Below are positions 52,879-64,000 of a stretch of 64,000 nucleotides of DNA, piece after piece (within the stretch, counting starts at the first letter, position 1; every line of letters begins with the position of its first letter). The translations under genes were made by a program, and so were the position numbers. The stretch comes from Rotaria macrura (lineage: Eukaryota; Rotifera; Eurotatoria; Philodinida; Philodinidae), in the NCBI GenBank assembly GCA_900239685.1, contig OENT01000918.1, forward strand, positions 1 through 64,000, written 5' to 3'. A model generated the notes under the pieces. It did not search any database. It saw nothing but the letters and a program-made list of their open reading frames with translations, and was not told where the DNA came from.

Positions 52879-53558
52879 TGACGGATGTTCGTCATCTATG
52901 CATAGATCACTAATGCGTTGTTTATTACCTGTTCAGTGACCAACGCCAATAACACTCTGAAAGAAACTAGACCGATTCTACTAATGATCTATAAAGCCAG
53001 TATAAAATATACTCTTCGATAAAGTATTCATGCAGGAAAAAGTAAAAGCAATGAAAAATGAAAATTGTAACAATAAAAATGAGAGAGTCTTTTTTAGAAA
53101 GTATGGAGCTCAAAGTACTCACAGCATTGGACAAGTTTCAACAGGCATTCGATTGGCGAGGCTCTGATATCTTCATACATATACACATTTAACGCAAAAT
53201 GATGGATAGACTCTTTCGTTAATACTACATTATTGATTAGATGATGATCTTTTAAGAAACTGGAAGAATATTCTTACGACTATTATCTTCGGGGTGAGAT
53301 GATCACTAAACAATTTTCCACTGTAGTTTTGTTTATTCGGCACTGAAATGACTTTTATGAAAGTAAACAGAAAAGTATGAGAAGAGGTCAAAATGTACAG
53401 ACAGCTGCAATTGATGACTAGGTAAACGCTTCTAGTTTTATAGTGACCGATTACTATAACAATTTTAATTCAAAAGAAGATGAAGAAAATTCGTATCCAT
53501 ACTATCGTTACATCTATACTAAATACTACATGTAGAGAGCAAATGAGGTGTACACTAG
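52879..53558. other. no gene seen
   Basis: Spacer between the hAT-like element and the reverse transcriptase scrap. Nothing recognisable. Confidence 0.4.
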
Positions 53559-53645
53559 TCAGAGCTATTTTGTACTGGAGTAAGACAGGGTGCAAAACGT
53601 CCCCTACTGGCATCTCTATTGAGCCAGTATCTGGCATGGATATGA
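53559..53645 (+). pseudogene. reverse transcriptase fragment (LINE-like)
   Basis: The 28-codon open stretch contains GVRQGAKRPLLASLL preceded by SELFCT. It matches the block of non-LTR reverse transcriptases that reads (T/R)GVRQGxxLSPLLF. The segment upstream in the same frame (GVH, then a stop) also fits. Very short and surrounded by stops, so a relic only. Confidence 0.35.
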
Positions 53646-53950
53646 GCACAGAGGAAATTTACTGCGAAAAATCTAGTTGCAAGTGAGTTTCGGTGGGCAT
53701 TGTTATACGCTTGATTGATTGTAAGAGAGAAACTCATATTTATCCTTAGGTTAAAAAGAAATGTTAGATTAAGTGTTCTTCATTGTTATCATTCGACGAA
53801 GAATATATTTTCTGTTATATCTAACAATGAAAATGAAACAAAACATTTCAATAGACTGTAACAAGCAGTATATCATAGTTCAATATTGGTTTTTTTTTCT
53901 TTATTATCATTGAAAATTCTAAAATAAAATATTGCTATTACGATTAGTTA

Positions 53951-55912
53951 TCAAAACCATAAATGGCACCCAAAATAACCAATAACTTTCACCGAAACAC
54001 TATCGTGTTGTCTTTGGTCTCGAATTACATGCATTACTTTTTCAATCCATACATCTCCGGAATTCTTAATGTTAACTGATACCAAATGACGATTGTTGAC
54101 ACTCCTTCTTAATAAGTATTTTATTATCGATTGGAAATCTTCCTGAACAACATTCATCGTGAGATGCTGCAATGACAGAAAAAGATCTACAAGCAGTTTC
54201 ATTTGTCCGAAATCGCACCATGATTTGACTGTAACTTCCTTAATTCTATTGTTGTTGGATACAGTGCGATAAGTTTCACTACTTGGAAGTAATAACATAT
54301 CTGTTTCATCCGGTGTTATAGAGCTAAGTATTAATGTAGAACAAGAATGTGCATTACGCAAAATTTGGATTATGTGAGACAAATAAACATTATTACATGT
54401 AATGATAATAGTATTGAGTTTCGATAAAGACAGAATACTATTGATAGTAGTCACGATCGAGACACGACAATGATTAACATTATCGACGATAGTAAGCTCA
54501 GTAGCATTTGGAAAATAGATGGGACTGTTGTTTACTATTGATTTCTTTTCTACATGAACATGATGAACTGAATCGAAATTATTACCGATAAGACCTGAAT
54601 AGTTACAAGGATACTGCCTGGTATTCAATATATAGTCGCGTCTTCTACAAAAGAAAAATAGAATACTTCTAGACGTATGAAATAAGAAACAGCATTTTCT
54701 TTACCTGTATGGTCGCGTTGAATAGAATATTATGCAATTTGAATCTCTGACACAACAATGCTGATGTGCAAAAAACCATTTCCGTTCGATCCAAAACGAA
54801 GTATTAAACTGACACATTAATTCTTGACAAGATATTGCAGCTATGGAAGTATTTCTCGTAGGTTCTATATGTTGAATATCGAAGAATTTTAATTGAGATA
54901 TGCAGGATAAAATCACTTGTTCCCATCTTTTTGCATTTAAATATTCTAGATGATGGCTTGTTGATAAGCGTAAAACTTGAAGATGATGAAAGTATTGTCT
55001 GATAAGCGATTCGAAATCATTGAATGAGACATATTTTAATTTGACAGATAGATATGTCAGATTATTTAGATTGACTGAAAAATTTCTATTGTATTTACGG
55101 TTAGAATGGCATAGATACTTAATTGATAAATGACGAAGGTAAGGAACGTATGATAATAGAGATCCAAGTGCATTTGTATTTACTGTATCTTTAATAATAA
55201 GACGTTTGATAGGACTAAAATTATCAGTAGCAATGGGCAATGGATCAGATTCATAATGATCAACTAACGATAGAACACAGCATTGTAATGCTGGTAACCG
55301 ATATATATGACGATAGATATCATTTCTCGGTTTCTCTATCGTCATACCACGGATTATTAATAAGGTAAGTGTTGGTAACGAACATAAAGCTTCGAGAAAA
55401 TCGGGAAATTCTTTCATATGAATGTCATCAATAACAATTGTTTTTAGTTGTGTAAACAATATAATATTCTCATACGATGGCAAAATAAGTTCGACTATGA
55501 ACAAATTCGATAAAGACATCGAGTCAATGCGGCGTTTGTTATGAGTGAGAAACTGTTCATAGTATTGCTGAAATGATGATTTTGATAGAGTGGCTGTATT
55601 GAATTTGATTGGAATAACGGAAGAATTGAAGAAATTTCGAAATCGTGTATTCAAATTGTAAAAGATTTCGTACGCTTGGCAACCATCGAGAAATTCAAAT
55701 ATTTCATAGATTATTTCATTAGAAAAATCTTCCAACACAGTTTGTACATTTGTAATTGATGTGTTCGTTTCAGTTGTTCTTCCTACGTCAAAATCTAGAT
55801 ATCAATGAAAATAAAGATTAATAAAAAAAAATACACTACTTTCTCTTTGGGCTGTATTATCAACAGATCCGTAATCAAATGAATGATGATTCTGTTCTTG
55901 AGTTTGATTCAT
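53951..55912 (-). CDS. F-box/LRR-like protein, paralogue 1
   Basis: Predicted protein of 618 residues, exons 55912-55840, 55794-54705 and 54644-53951 (junctions phase 1 and phase 2; introns 45 and 60 nt). The start is the ATG at 55910-55912, giving a polar N-terminus (MNQTQEQNHH). An F-box-like helix pair follows: LEDFSNEIIYEIFEFLDGCQ and AYEIFYNLNTRFRNF. The rest is a run of irregular leucine-rich repeats, for example LKTIVIDDIHMKEFPDFLEAL, LGSLLSYVPYLRHLSIKYL and LVDLFLSLQHLTMNVVQ. F-box proteins usually bind Skp1 and recruit targets to a Cullin-1 ubiquitin ligase through the LRRs. That role is family knowledge; the target is unknown. Intact. A paralogue lies upstream on the same strand. 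Confidence 0.82.
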
Positions 55913-58900
55913 GCTAAAATATTTGAAATAATACATAAATTAGAAAATTATTTTACTCGTTTAAATAGAAAAACAATATTTATTTCTATAGTATGTCCAA
56001 CATTCACCGTTCGAACACAACATATTCTTGCAAGAAAAAAACAAAAATAGAAAGTAAAAATATCTCTCAAGATACGAAAACAAATGGGTAAAGACGGCAA
56101 TGTGTCTATGACTCACTATGCATGGTGATTACCTAAGTATTGTTAAATTGCATCAAATATTTCAGTAAAAAATAGTAAGTTGTATTTTTCTCCAGAAGCG
56201 TCACGTCAAAAAGCAATTTAGTTATTTTCGGGTATAGTGTAAAGTTATGTCAATATTTGCAATCAGAAATAATGTTGCAAGAATTTTCATGGATTCAATA
56301 AAACAAATCACGTGACTATATAGAATGAAAACATTTTCTATAATTCAGATGAATTCATCAGAATTTTTAAAAGTTAAATAAATGATTTTTCTTACCTCTC
56401 TTCAATCAATTCAATCTGAAAGATTTAATTTTAAAAGCCTATTGTTTAATGAGAATGATATATACAAACTTTTTCAGATGAGAGAATATCATGAGTAATG
56501 ATCCCATGCTATTTTCACTGAGACGATATGTCAGACATAGTTTCAAATCAGCTATCAATATCTAAGAAAAACAACGTTTGTGAGTGTTAGTACATGTCAA
56601 GGGAGAAACAGTACTTTGAAGGAATTTTAAAATATAATTATTTTAATTGATTTCGGATAAACACAAAAGCTGCTGATTTTTGAATTGTAACTTGCAGATT
56701 TACATGAAAATACACTCTATGTATAATTGCAATTCATAAGATTTTCAAGTGTTTTAATTTCAGAGAATTGAATTAATAATGAACGGGCAGAAAGTCCTGA
56801 CCGGATTCGTATAAAAGATTCTTTTCTGTGAAAGACGTGTTTGACATCTTGTTATTAGACGTGAGAAATTTTGTAGATTATCGAATAGTGCATCTCGACT
56901 GAAGTCGATCTATTTATTGATCAGAGCGACGAACGAATATATGAGTGAATTATACCTTTTTGATGCGATTGAATATTTAGCTATGATTGGTTAATCATTT
57001 TCTTTCATTGACCGAATTGAGTAATGTTTTTATGCGTTACTTAGTCCTAATCACTCTGCATACATACCGAATTTCAGCTCTCTAGCTCGTACGGTCGCTT
57101 ATACTTATAAGAGATACACTACAAAACAAAAATATAATTTTTTGATGATTCATCCAAAGAAACAGATGTATTGGTACGATATAATCATTCGTGCGGAACT
57201 AAGATTAAACTTCTTAAGATAGTTTGGCAATCACTTTCACTATTTAACCATAAAAGCATTGCCACGTGTGCTTTTTAGTATCACGTGACATAATCGAATG
57301 TTTGAAAAGGCTATATCTCCCTGAATATTCGAGAAAGTGTTGTATAATTTTGGCGTATAATATTGGTATAGAGTATAACAAAATACAATACTCAAAAGAA
57401 ATGCTCAGTTCTACTTTCACTTTTTCGAATCAATCGTGACAAAATGTTGTCATTAACTCTTATGAATAGAAAAACAGACAGATATCATGAAAACAATGAG
57501 ATACTGATTATATAAGACCTTGAAAAGATAGATAGAAGAGTACATAAAGATAGAAAATACATAGAGTGAGTATAAAATATCCAAGAATCGAGAAGATGCG
57601 ATAAGATCAGGTGGTGATGACGAATTAAGGGATAGTGTGATCTAACGGAATGTGAACATCATCATACAGTTAAAATTAATTATATAATGACTTTAAAATG
57701 ATTATAACACTGAAGACAAGGTTGAACGAGTATACGTCTGCTTTTCAAGTTTTAGAAAATCGCTTACAATGTTTCAGAAAAAAATCATTTTCAATCGAAC
57801 ATTCATGATGAATGGAAATTTTGTAAGGCACACATGTGAACAATAGCTGGAATTAAGACTTCCTATTGCGTCATCAAAATAAACTATTACTCTCATGTCA
57901 TTTGTGACTAGTGTATTGAATTAGTAAGTGTAAAATGGGTACTTATAAACGAAGATAACCATTGTTTTAATTATTGGTTCAAAAAAAATTGAGAATATAG
58001 AAGCACAATGTTCATAAAGTCAATTTACGAATTTTTTCTTCATAGTAACAAAAAAACCAGAAGTATTTGAATATCATATAAATTGAACATATTCTTTTCC
58101 ATTGTTAGTTGAAGATAATAAAAATCTTCATATTACACAATATCGTGTAACACAAAGAAAAATGATTCAGTGCAGTTTCCCGCACACACCGAGTTGTGAA
58201 ATACCCAATACTTATAACGTTCATATATACATGTGTTAATTCGATTGAAAGGGAAATTAAAATATTTCAGTGAGAAAAATATTCAAGAAATGAATAGAAC
58301 AAAAAAACTTAGAACAAGTACTACGTAGAATTGTGATGTGTGCTTCACAATTGTATCCTACCAAAAGCATCCGTACCACACATTGCTATTCGGAGATTTG
58401 TCAGATTTATCTTACATCTTGACAGTCAACATGTAATTTTGGCATAAGTAAAATGTGTAAATTTCAAAAATAAATCTTCGCCTCTTGTTTTTCTCGGATG
58501 ACATTTACTTTTCTTAGATTTGAGATAATTTCCGATTATGAATGTTAGCGTTAATTTTCTGAGAAAAAAAAAGCGTTCGTTGCACAAACAGGCTTTATAT
58601 CACGAGTATCTTAATTTATTCAAACTGAAATAGACCATGTTCGAATGTTCCTACTCGATCTTGTCATGCTTCTCTATTGATTATATAAGAGTTAAGGAAA
58701 ATCAAAATATCATCGTTGATATCGACACGTAATTACCAATGTGCACTGAAATAAAATAAAAAACTACCCTATTTAGAATTTTGATTTATATCTCCTAGAC
58801 TTCTACACTCGACATATTTAAACTCAGCAGGGCAGGTCTGTGGTTAAAGATGAACATAAAAATTTGATTAACACTTTTACTCATTGTTTTCTGCGGAAAT

Positions 58901-59359
58901 AATAGTGATTTTCATCATAGACCAAACACATTTATACATCAAGTCTTCCACATCGAAAATGTTCAAAAGTGAATGTACATTAGAAATTTACAGGAATAAA
59001 AGTCAAATATAATTTGTACATGTTTCTCATTTGACGATGAACAGAATGTGCAAAGGTAGTATAGTGAGTTTCATGAAATTCAAATTAATTCAACATTCAG
59101 ATTTTCACCGAACTTGATGAGTCGAAGAAAAAATAAAAGATAAAATTAAGCAGTAAACGAAAAATGTTGACGAGCCCATTAAGTGAATTCGACGTATTTA
59201 ACATTTTCATTAGCTTCATTTCCAACATGATCTGGATTAGTATCTAATTAGCTATATACATCCGTTTCGATAAAGTATTGAACTGTAAGTACAATCAATA
59301 CTCGTTCTTTCTCCAATCCCATACAAAATATGTTGATTTACACAATGAATCATTAGTTT
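55913..59359. other. 3.4 kb gene-free stretch between the F-box paralogues
   Basis: AT-rich. No ORF of note and no F-box remnant recognised. It holds the upstream flank of paralogue 1 and the downstream flank of paralogue 2. Confidence 0.45.
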
Positions 59360-61113
59360 TCAATTCCATTCTATATAGATTTTATCAAGAATATAATTAA
59401 TTGAATAATTATTTAGAAGCTTTTCAAGATCAAATATCCTTTGTATGGTTTCAATCATTTTCTTGTTCAACGTTGGAACTTGTAGACACAATGAACGTAT
59501 TTGAATATGAGACTTCAGAGTATAATCCATTAAAATAAAATGTATGAACAATATTAGAATTGTGTAATCTGTGCATGCCACTTGAAAAAAGTACAAACAT
59601 GGACAAAGTTGAATAAGAAATCGAATTTGATTGAGATCTACTAGTTTGTCAAGGTTCATTTTCGTGATTCTATTCTGATTCGACACCAACTGAAATTTGG
59701 TTTCCATTTCATAAGAACTATCCAATAATAATAAGGATAAACACGATATACTTAAAGAATCAAGATTAGGTAAACAATTGATAAGATCAATAAGTATATG
59801 CACTGATGAATTAGATAAATCAATAGTCAAACAAGTAACTTTTACTAATCGAAATAAAGATTTGATATTATCAATGAAACTTTGATATAGTTCGAAATCA
59901 CAACGATTCTTTGCAATCAGTTCAACATATTCGTATTGTGGAATAGAACTATCTTGAGTATTCTTTGAACTCGTACTAATAGTATTATCCTTCTTTTTGT
60001 AGGTGTTGCTTGCATGTTCGGATAAATGATACCATTTTTTTCTAAACGTCAATGGCACATGAATAAGAACACAAAATTTATACTTGCATACCTGTACGAA
60101 TGTATCGAGTATGTTACTGTACTTCTAGAAAAAGGTAATGCATCAATTTGAATCTCTAAATACCACTGTCGTTGACACCAGAACAGTGACGTGAAAAGAC
60201 TAATATTTTGATGATACGGTCCCAATAGTAAAGTATGAGGAACGGTTTCATCATATTCAAATTCGAATTTGTATAAATGGGGTGTAAACTGTAAAATTAA
60301 TCGTTGCCAATAGTTGGCATCCAGAAAATGTATTTTTTCAGATGAACTGAAATACAATACATTCAATTGAGAACCAAACTTCTGAATAAAACATTCAAGT
60401 TCAGAAAAATTTAAATGGCATTGGTTAAAATTGATATGTGTCAGACAAGGTAAGACCATAGTTTCGTGTATATTATAATCTACATTGCCACTGTAGAGTT
60501 GTTTACAAGTTAAACGACGTAGTTTAGGCGTGTATGAAAGTAAATTAACGAGTTCATTGAAAGTTATAACGATATCGACATTTAAGTATTCAATGCAATG
60601 AAATATTGCCGTTCGAGAAACTGGTAACGTCATAGGTGCATTCCATGGTCCATAAGATAGACTATTCGATTTAAGTGACGGTAAACGGAATATTGCTTCA
60701 TAGATACTACTGAAAGATTTCACAGGACCAATAACAGAAATTTTCAACGCATATAAACGAGGCATAGCAATTAGTTGTTTGAGAAGTAAAAGAAGTTTAT
60801 CTTCAATGATACCATTGATAACGAGAGATTGTAAACGATTGAATGATGAATCAATAGTGAATGATCTTGAATATTGTTTCGCAGCCAACGTACTTGATAA
60901 GCAAAGTGAAATAATTCGTGATCGATCTCGTTTTATAATTGTCTCACAAACATAATCAATGATTATTGGATACTTAGAATCAATATTAATTTTAAGAGGC
61001 ACCGATGAATAAACGACAAGCTTTTGAAAACGACTATTAAGGTTTGCAAATGCTTCATAGATTTGATATCCATTGAGATAATCGAAAATACAACAAAAGA
61101 CTTCATCCGACAT
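59360..61113 (-). CDS. F-box/LRR-like protein, paralogue 2
   Basis: Exons 61113-60092 and 60041-59360 joined in phase 2 give at least 567 residues. The F-box-like start reads MSDEVFCCIFDYLNGYQIYEAF with NLNSRFQKL following. LRR-type segments include LLSYTPKLRRLTCKQL and ILIDLINCLPNLDSLSI. The intron sits at the same place and phase as in paralogue 1, splitting an Arg codon after a Ser-x-x-Tyr context. Both proteins share the phrase FW-ER/QR-W-F/Y (FNTSFWIERKWF and FTSLFWCQRQWY) just before it. The frame is open upstream of the Met at 61113 to an acceptor at 61139-61140, and a short exon near 61182-61210 may add N-terminal residues, as in paralogue 1. Intact as read. Likely an SCF ubiquitin-ligase adaptor; target unknown. 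Confidence 0.8.
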
Positions 61114-61213
61114 ATCTTCTATACAATTGATTGTTTCACTAGATCAGATCGAAAGAATTGATTTAAAGATATTGAAAAGATTTAATTCTCACCTTTTGTT
61201 AGGACTCGACGCT

Positions 61214-62100
61214 TAAATGGATAGAAAAAAAACAGAGTTATTGTTTAATGTCTATAGTAATTTCACCTACATTGTAAAAAAACATTTTTCTCTTCTACAT
61301 GATTCATATACATATGGAACTGTCGTTGTGTAATTATCTTCATTATTTGATGTGTATTGTCTTGATTTGCAATAATATTAGCGAGTCATTTTTTATTCGC
61401 ATAGACTATTTTTGTAATTTGTCTGCTCGTACCAATATTTACTTCACCAAAAACATAATGGACGATAATCACAACTCTATATTCCACGTATGAAGCATCG
61501 GCATGTATATATATATATATGAATGAGCAATACTTCCTCTAATTTTTCTTCGCTGGATTTACTTGGTTTTTCCCCATGGTTTATTAATGTCTACGATGCA
61601 TGCTAAGTCACATGTGCGTTCGTTGATAGATTGAATAGAAAAAGCAACATTGGATAAAATTACTACATGAATCCTTATTTTTATATAGAAAGAAAATACC
61701 TTCATTATTTACCTGCCTTCAAAGCAATTCTTCATGCTCTATATGATTCATCAATTTGTGCTGTGAGGGATAATATTAAAAAAGATCGTCATAACGATGA
61801 TCACATGCCAATCATAACCAGACCCAAATCAAGATTTTCAGTATGCTGTGCACCGATAAAGTACAAAGTATAGCAATTGCCTCTCGATAAACAATTCTGT
61901 TGAAATAATATATATAGGACTAAAATGCAAACATGTAGAAACGGGTTTTATACGCTGTATTTAAAAGATACATTCTTCTATCATAGCTTATGAAATTCTG
62001 AATAACAGTAGTAAATAAGTGATTTGAATTTTCCAAAGACACGCTTGTGATATAATTATATTCCATGGGATAGGGAGAGGAAGATGGCTTTCCCAGGTCC
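61214..62100. other. no gene seen
   Basis: Upstream flank of F-box paralogue 2. Holds a short (TA) run at 61505-61520. No exon recognised. Confidence 0.45.
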
Positions 62101-62104
62101 AACA

Positions 62105-62335
62105 TCCACGATCGTAAACGATCGTTTAAGGAGATAAATGATGCTAAACGAAGATCGTGTATGGATTTATGGATTCCGTACACAATGCTCGTATACGGTA
62201 GAAAACGTCCACATAGGGACTCCATATAGGGAGGCCGTAAAACAATACGGAGAAGCGAAAACAAATGATCCAGCACTCCGTATACGGAGTCATACTACGA
62301 CCGTATACGGTCGTATGCGATCGTATATAATAGCC
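62105..62335. repeat. cluster of CGTATACG palindromes
   Basis: A CpG-rich patch in AT-rich surroundings, made of related words CGTATACGG, CGATCGTA and CCGTA in both orientations. It includes a perfect 16 nt palindrome at 62275-62290 (ACTCCGTATACGGAGT) and a perfect 20 nt palindrome at 62296-62315 (TACGACCGTATACGGTCGTA). Probably part of a non-autonomous repeat. Overlapping ORFs on both strands follow from the palindromes and are not called. Confidence 0.7.
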
Positions 62336-62639
62336 GTGTATTTATTTTTTGAAATATCAACTTTTCTAGTGTTTTCACAGAAAAATACTCATATGAGAAA
62401 CCTACTAAATGGTGACTCATTTTGCAGCTTTGTGCTCCCCCAACATATGCATTTTAAAAGATTCATTGGTGCCGAAATAGTAATACTCAGGGAGAACGAA
62501 GCCGTTTTCTTTTTTCTTCTTCCCAAGCATTTTGAATATATTATGAGAAAAGAACAAGAGGAAAGGAGGGGTGTCAATTTATATTTACTTTTCATTTAAT
62601 TTACGAGTAAATTAAATTACCAATAATTTATATTTATTT

Positions 62640-62932
62640 TAAATATAAATTGAAATAACGAGGTATGTTTACAGCAGCTTATGATTGTTTTTTTTTTAAT
62701 ATTTATTTGTTAAAAATTTCAATGTCGACGTTTCGATATTTCGCATATCATTTTCGAGACTTGAGATGGAATTAGAGTTAAGAGAGAAAAAGTTGGGGAT
62801 TTATACAAAAGTTTTAGAGAGTAATCATTGGATTTGATTCCATTCAGTGAGAATTCAGTTGGAAACCACTAGCATATATTCTAACAGTTGAATATGCGCA
62901 TATTCAACTGCACCTCCTGCCATGGTGTATCA
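62640..62932 (-). repeat. 3' non-coding part of the Penelope-like element
   Basis: Follows the stop codon of the retroelement ORF on the minus strand. At 62765-62721 it reads (minus strand) TCTCGAAAATGATATGCGAA followed by ATATCGAAACGTCGACATT. This is a small hairpin (GATAT/ATATC) next to GAAACGTCGAC, the type of conserved tail seen in Penelope-like elements and in degenerate hammerhead ribozyme cores. The exact 3' end of the element is not defined. Confidence 0.45.
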
Positions 62933-64000
62933 TTATGTAGCCGTCTTTATCTTGACCATTGGTTTAGACTCCTGTATTCCCTCTGGGTAAACAATTAAGG
63001 GGACGGAACAAACAGTTCGGTTCAACGATGGTTTTCGAAGTAAAATTTGTAATGATTCACGAACTGATAGTCGATATTTAATATTATCTTTTGCGATAAT
63101 TTTCCACCCGCTCCAATTAATTTTATGATTTTTTCCTGTTTGATGTTGAAAAAGAGCTGACTTTTTTAATTGTTGTAGGTTTAACTTTTCAGTTTCATCG
63201 GTTTGGTTTTGGTCCTTAGGAAAATAATTTATTTTTGCCTTGTCTTTATTACGATCGGATCTTCTTAGTTGTTGATCGGTACAGGCAGGTTGGATTATTT
63301 GGGAAGTCGAAAGTGGTTTGGGTTGTTGAGGGGCTCCGTGTTCGTGATGTCTTCTCGAGGCTTGTCTAGTAGTTTTTCCTATATAGCTTTCATCACAATC
63401 GTAGCAGGATATCATGTAGACCAAATTCGATTGGGAGTCTTTTGGAACATTATCCTTTTTTGAAAAGAACGTTGTTAGTGATGGTGGCGGACGAGGGATC
63501 GGTTGTACGTGAAGATTAGGTCGAATAGTTTTAGCTAAATTTATAATTTTCTTTCCCAATTCGTTTGTTGCTTTTCCAATATAGGGTAAATCAATGAAAG
63601 TTTGTTCAATTTTCCTACACTTCTCTTCTGTTTTTTTAGGTGTTGCAATCAATAATTTAGACTTTTCAAATCTTTCGAAATGTCTATTGAGTGTTTTTCT
63701 AATTTGATTGTGGATGAACTTAAGTGGGTAACCATTATTTCTTGCTAAATTGAGAACGAATTCAAATTCGGTATGCATCAGTTGGTACGATGAGCATATT
63801 CTGATTGCCCTATAGATCATTGAGCTGATAGCCGAGACTTTGTATGAGAAAGGGACAAATGAATTCCATTTCAAAATTAGTCCGGTAAACGTGGGTTTCC
63901 TATATATAGATGTTGCGAAGGAATTTATTCCAGCTGGGCTTATTGTTCTAGTTATTAATATGTCGAGGAATGGAAGAGAGTTATTCTTTTCAGTTTCAAC
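62933..64000 (-). mobile_element. Penelope-like retroelement, 3' part of ORF (RT end plus GIY-YIG endonuclease)
   Basis: The frame is open from the window edge to the stop at 62933. The start of the visible part is the end of the reverse transcriptase (SLPFLDILITRT, TSIYRKPTFTG, WNSFVPFSYKVSAIS). After a linker comes a GIY-YIG nuclease: LVYMISCYDCDESYIGKTTR (first strand VYM, then the Cys pair and YIG), RRHHEHG, then SALFQHQTGKNHKINWSGWK and RESLQILLRKPSLNRT with the catalytic-type Glu. A polar insert of about 60 residues separates the two halves. The RT catalytic part must lie beyond 64000. No stop or frameshift is seen in this part, so the copy may be young. This is the endonuclease-bearing type, unlike the endonuclease-less Athena elements best known from bdelloids. 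Confidence 0.88.

Noticed and set aside
62138..62599. 153-codon plus-strand ORF with an overlapping minus-strand ORF
   Set aside because: Both arise from the palindromic repeat cluster, and the translations have no domain features.
1..64000. CRISPR arrays, operons, ribosome binding sites or prophage
   Set aside because: The window is eukaryotic nuclear DNA with spliced genes. No regularly spaced repeat array or operon-like gene packing was seen.

Overview
The window looks like nuclear DNA of a bdelloid rotifer (Adineta/Rotaria type). The reasons are strong AT-richness, small genes cut by many 40-70 nt GT-AG introns, a cellular RNA-dependent RNA polymerase of the RNAi type, divergent F-box/LRR proteins in several copies, a beta-lactamase-like serine hydrolase, and many short non-autonomous transposons. 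The assignment rests on gene content and intron style; no rRNA or other marker gene is present.

Layout. 0.8-2.3 kb (minus): phospholipid scramblase, last exon not visible. 5.5-6.8 kb: a cluster rich in the word AAACGC and a 280 bp hairpin repeat. 7.5-8.6 kb (minus): a type II membrane glycosyltransferase-like protein whose upstream region is one arm of a near-perfect 245 bp inverted repeat (8695-8939 and 12023-12267). 12.3-18.2 kb: no recognisable gene. 18.2-19.6 kb (plus): secreted serine hydrolase with two in-frame stops. 21.3-24.3 kb (plus): RdRP with an intact DLDGD motif. 24.3-31 kb: mostly empty, with a 238 bp hAT-type MITE. 31.1-32.8 kb (plus): rhodopsin-like GPCR. 33.7-36.1 kb: a composite foldback element carrying a nested TA-flanked MITE. 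41.0-41.9 kb (plus): neuronal calcium sensor protein. 44.0-45.1 kb (plus): ZIP metal transporter. 50.1-51.3 kb (plus): decayed F-box/LRR pseudogene. 52.1-52.9 kb: hAT-like element with subterminal CAAGT repeats. 53.6 kb: reverse transcriptase scrap. 53.9-55.9 and 59.4-61.1 kb (minus): two F-box/LRR paralogues. 62.1-62.3 kb: palindrome cluster. 62.9-64.0 kb (minus): 3' part of a Penelope-like retroelement with a GIY-YIG endonuclease, cut by the window edge.

The genes do not form a pathway; this is ordinary eukaryotic chromosome with independent genes. The window combines an RNA-silencing polymerase gene with a high load of mostly short or broken transposons, but nothing here links them mechanistically. 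Exon borders were worked out by hand from splice signals and reading-frame continuity. They should be taken as well supported for the scramblase, calcium sensor, ZIP, GPCR and F-box genes, and as less certain at both ends of the RdRP.
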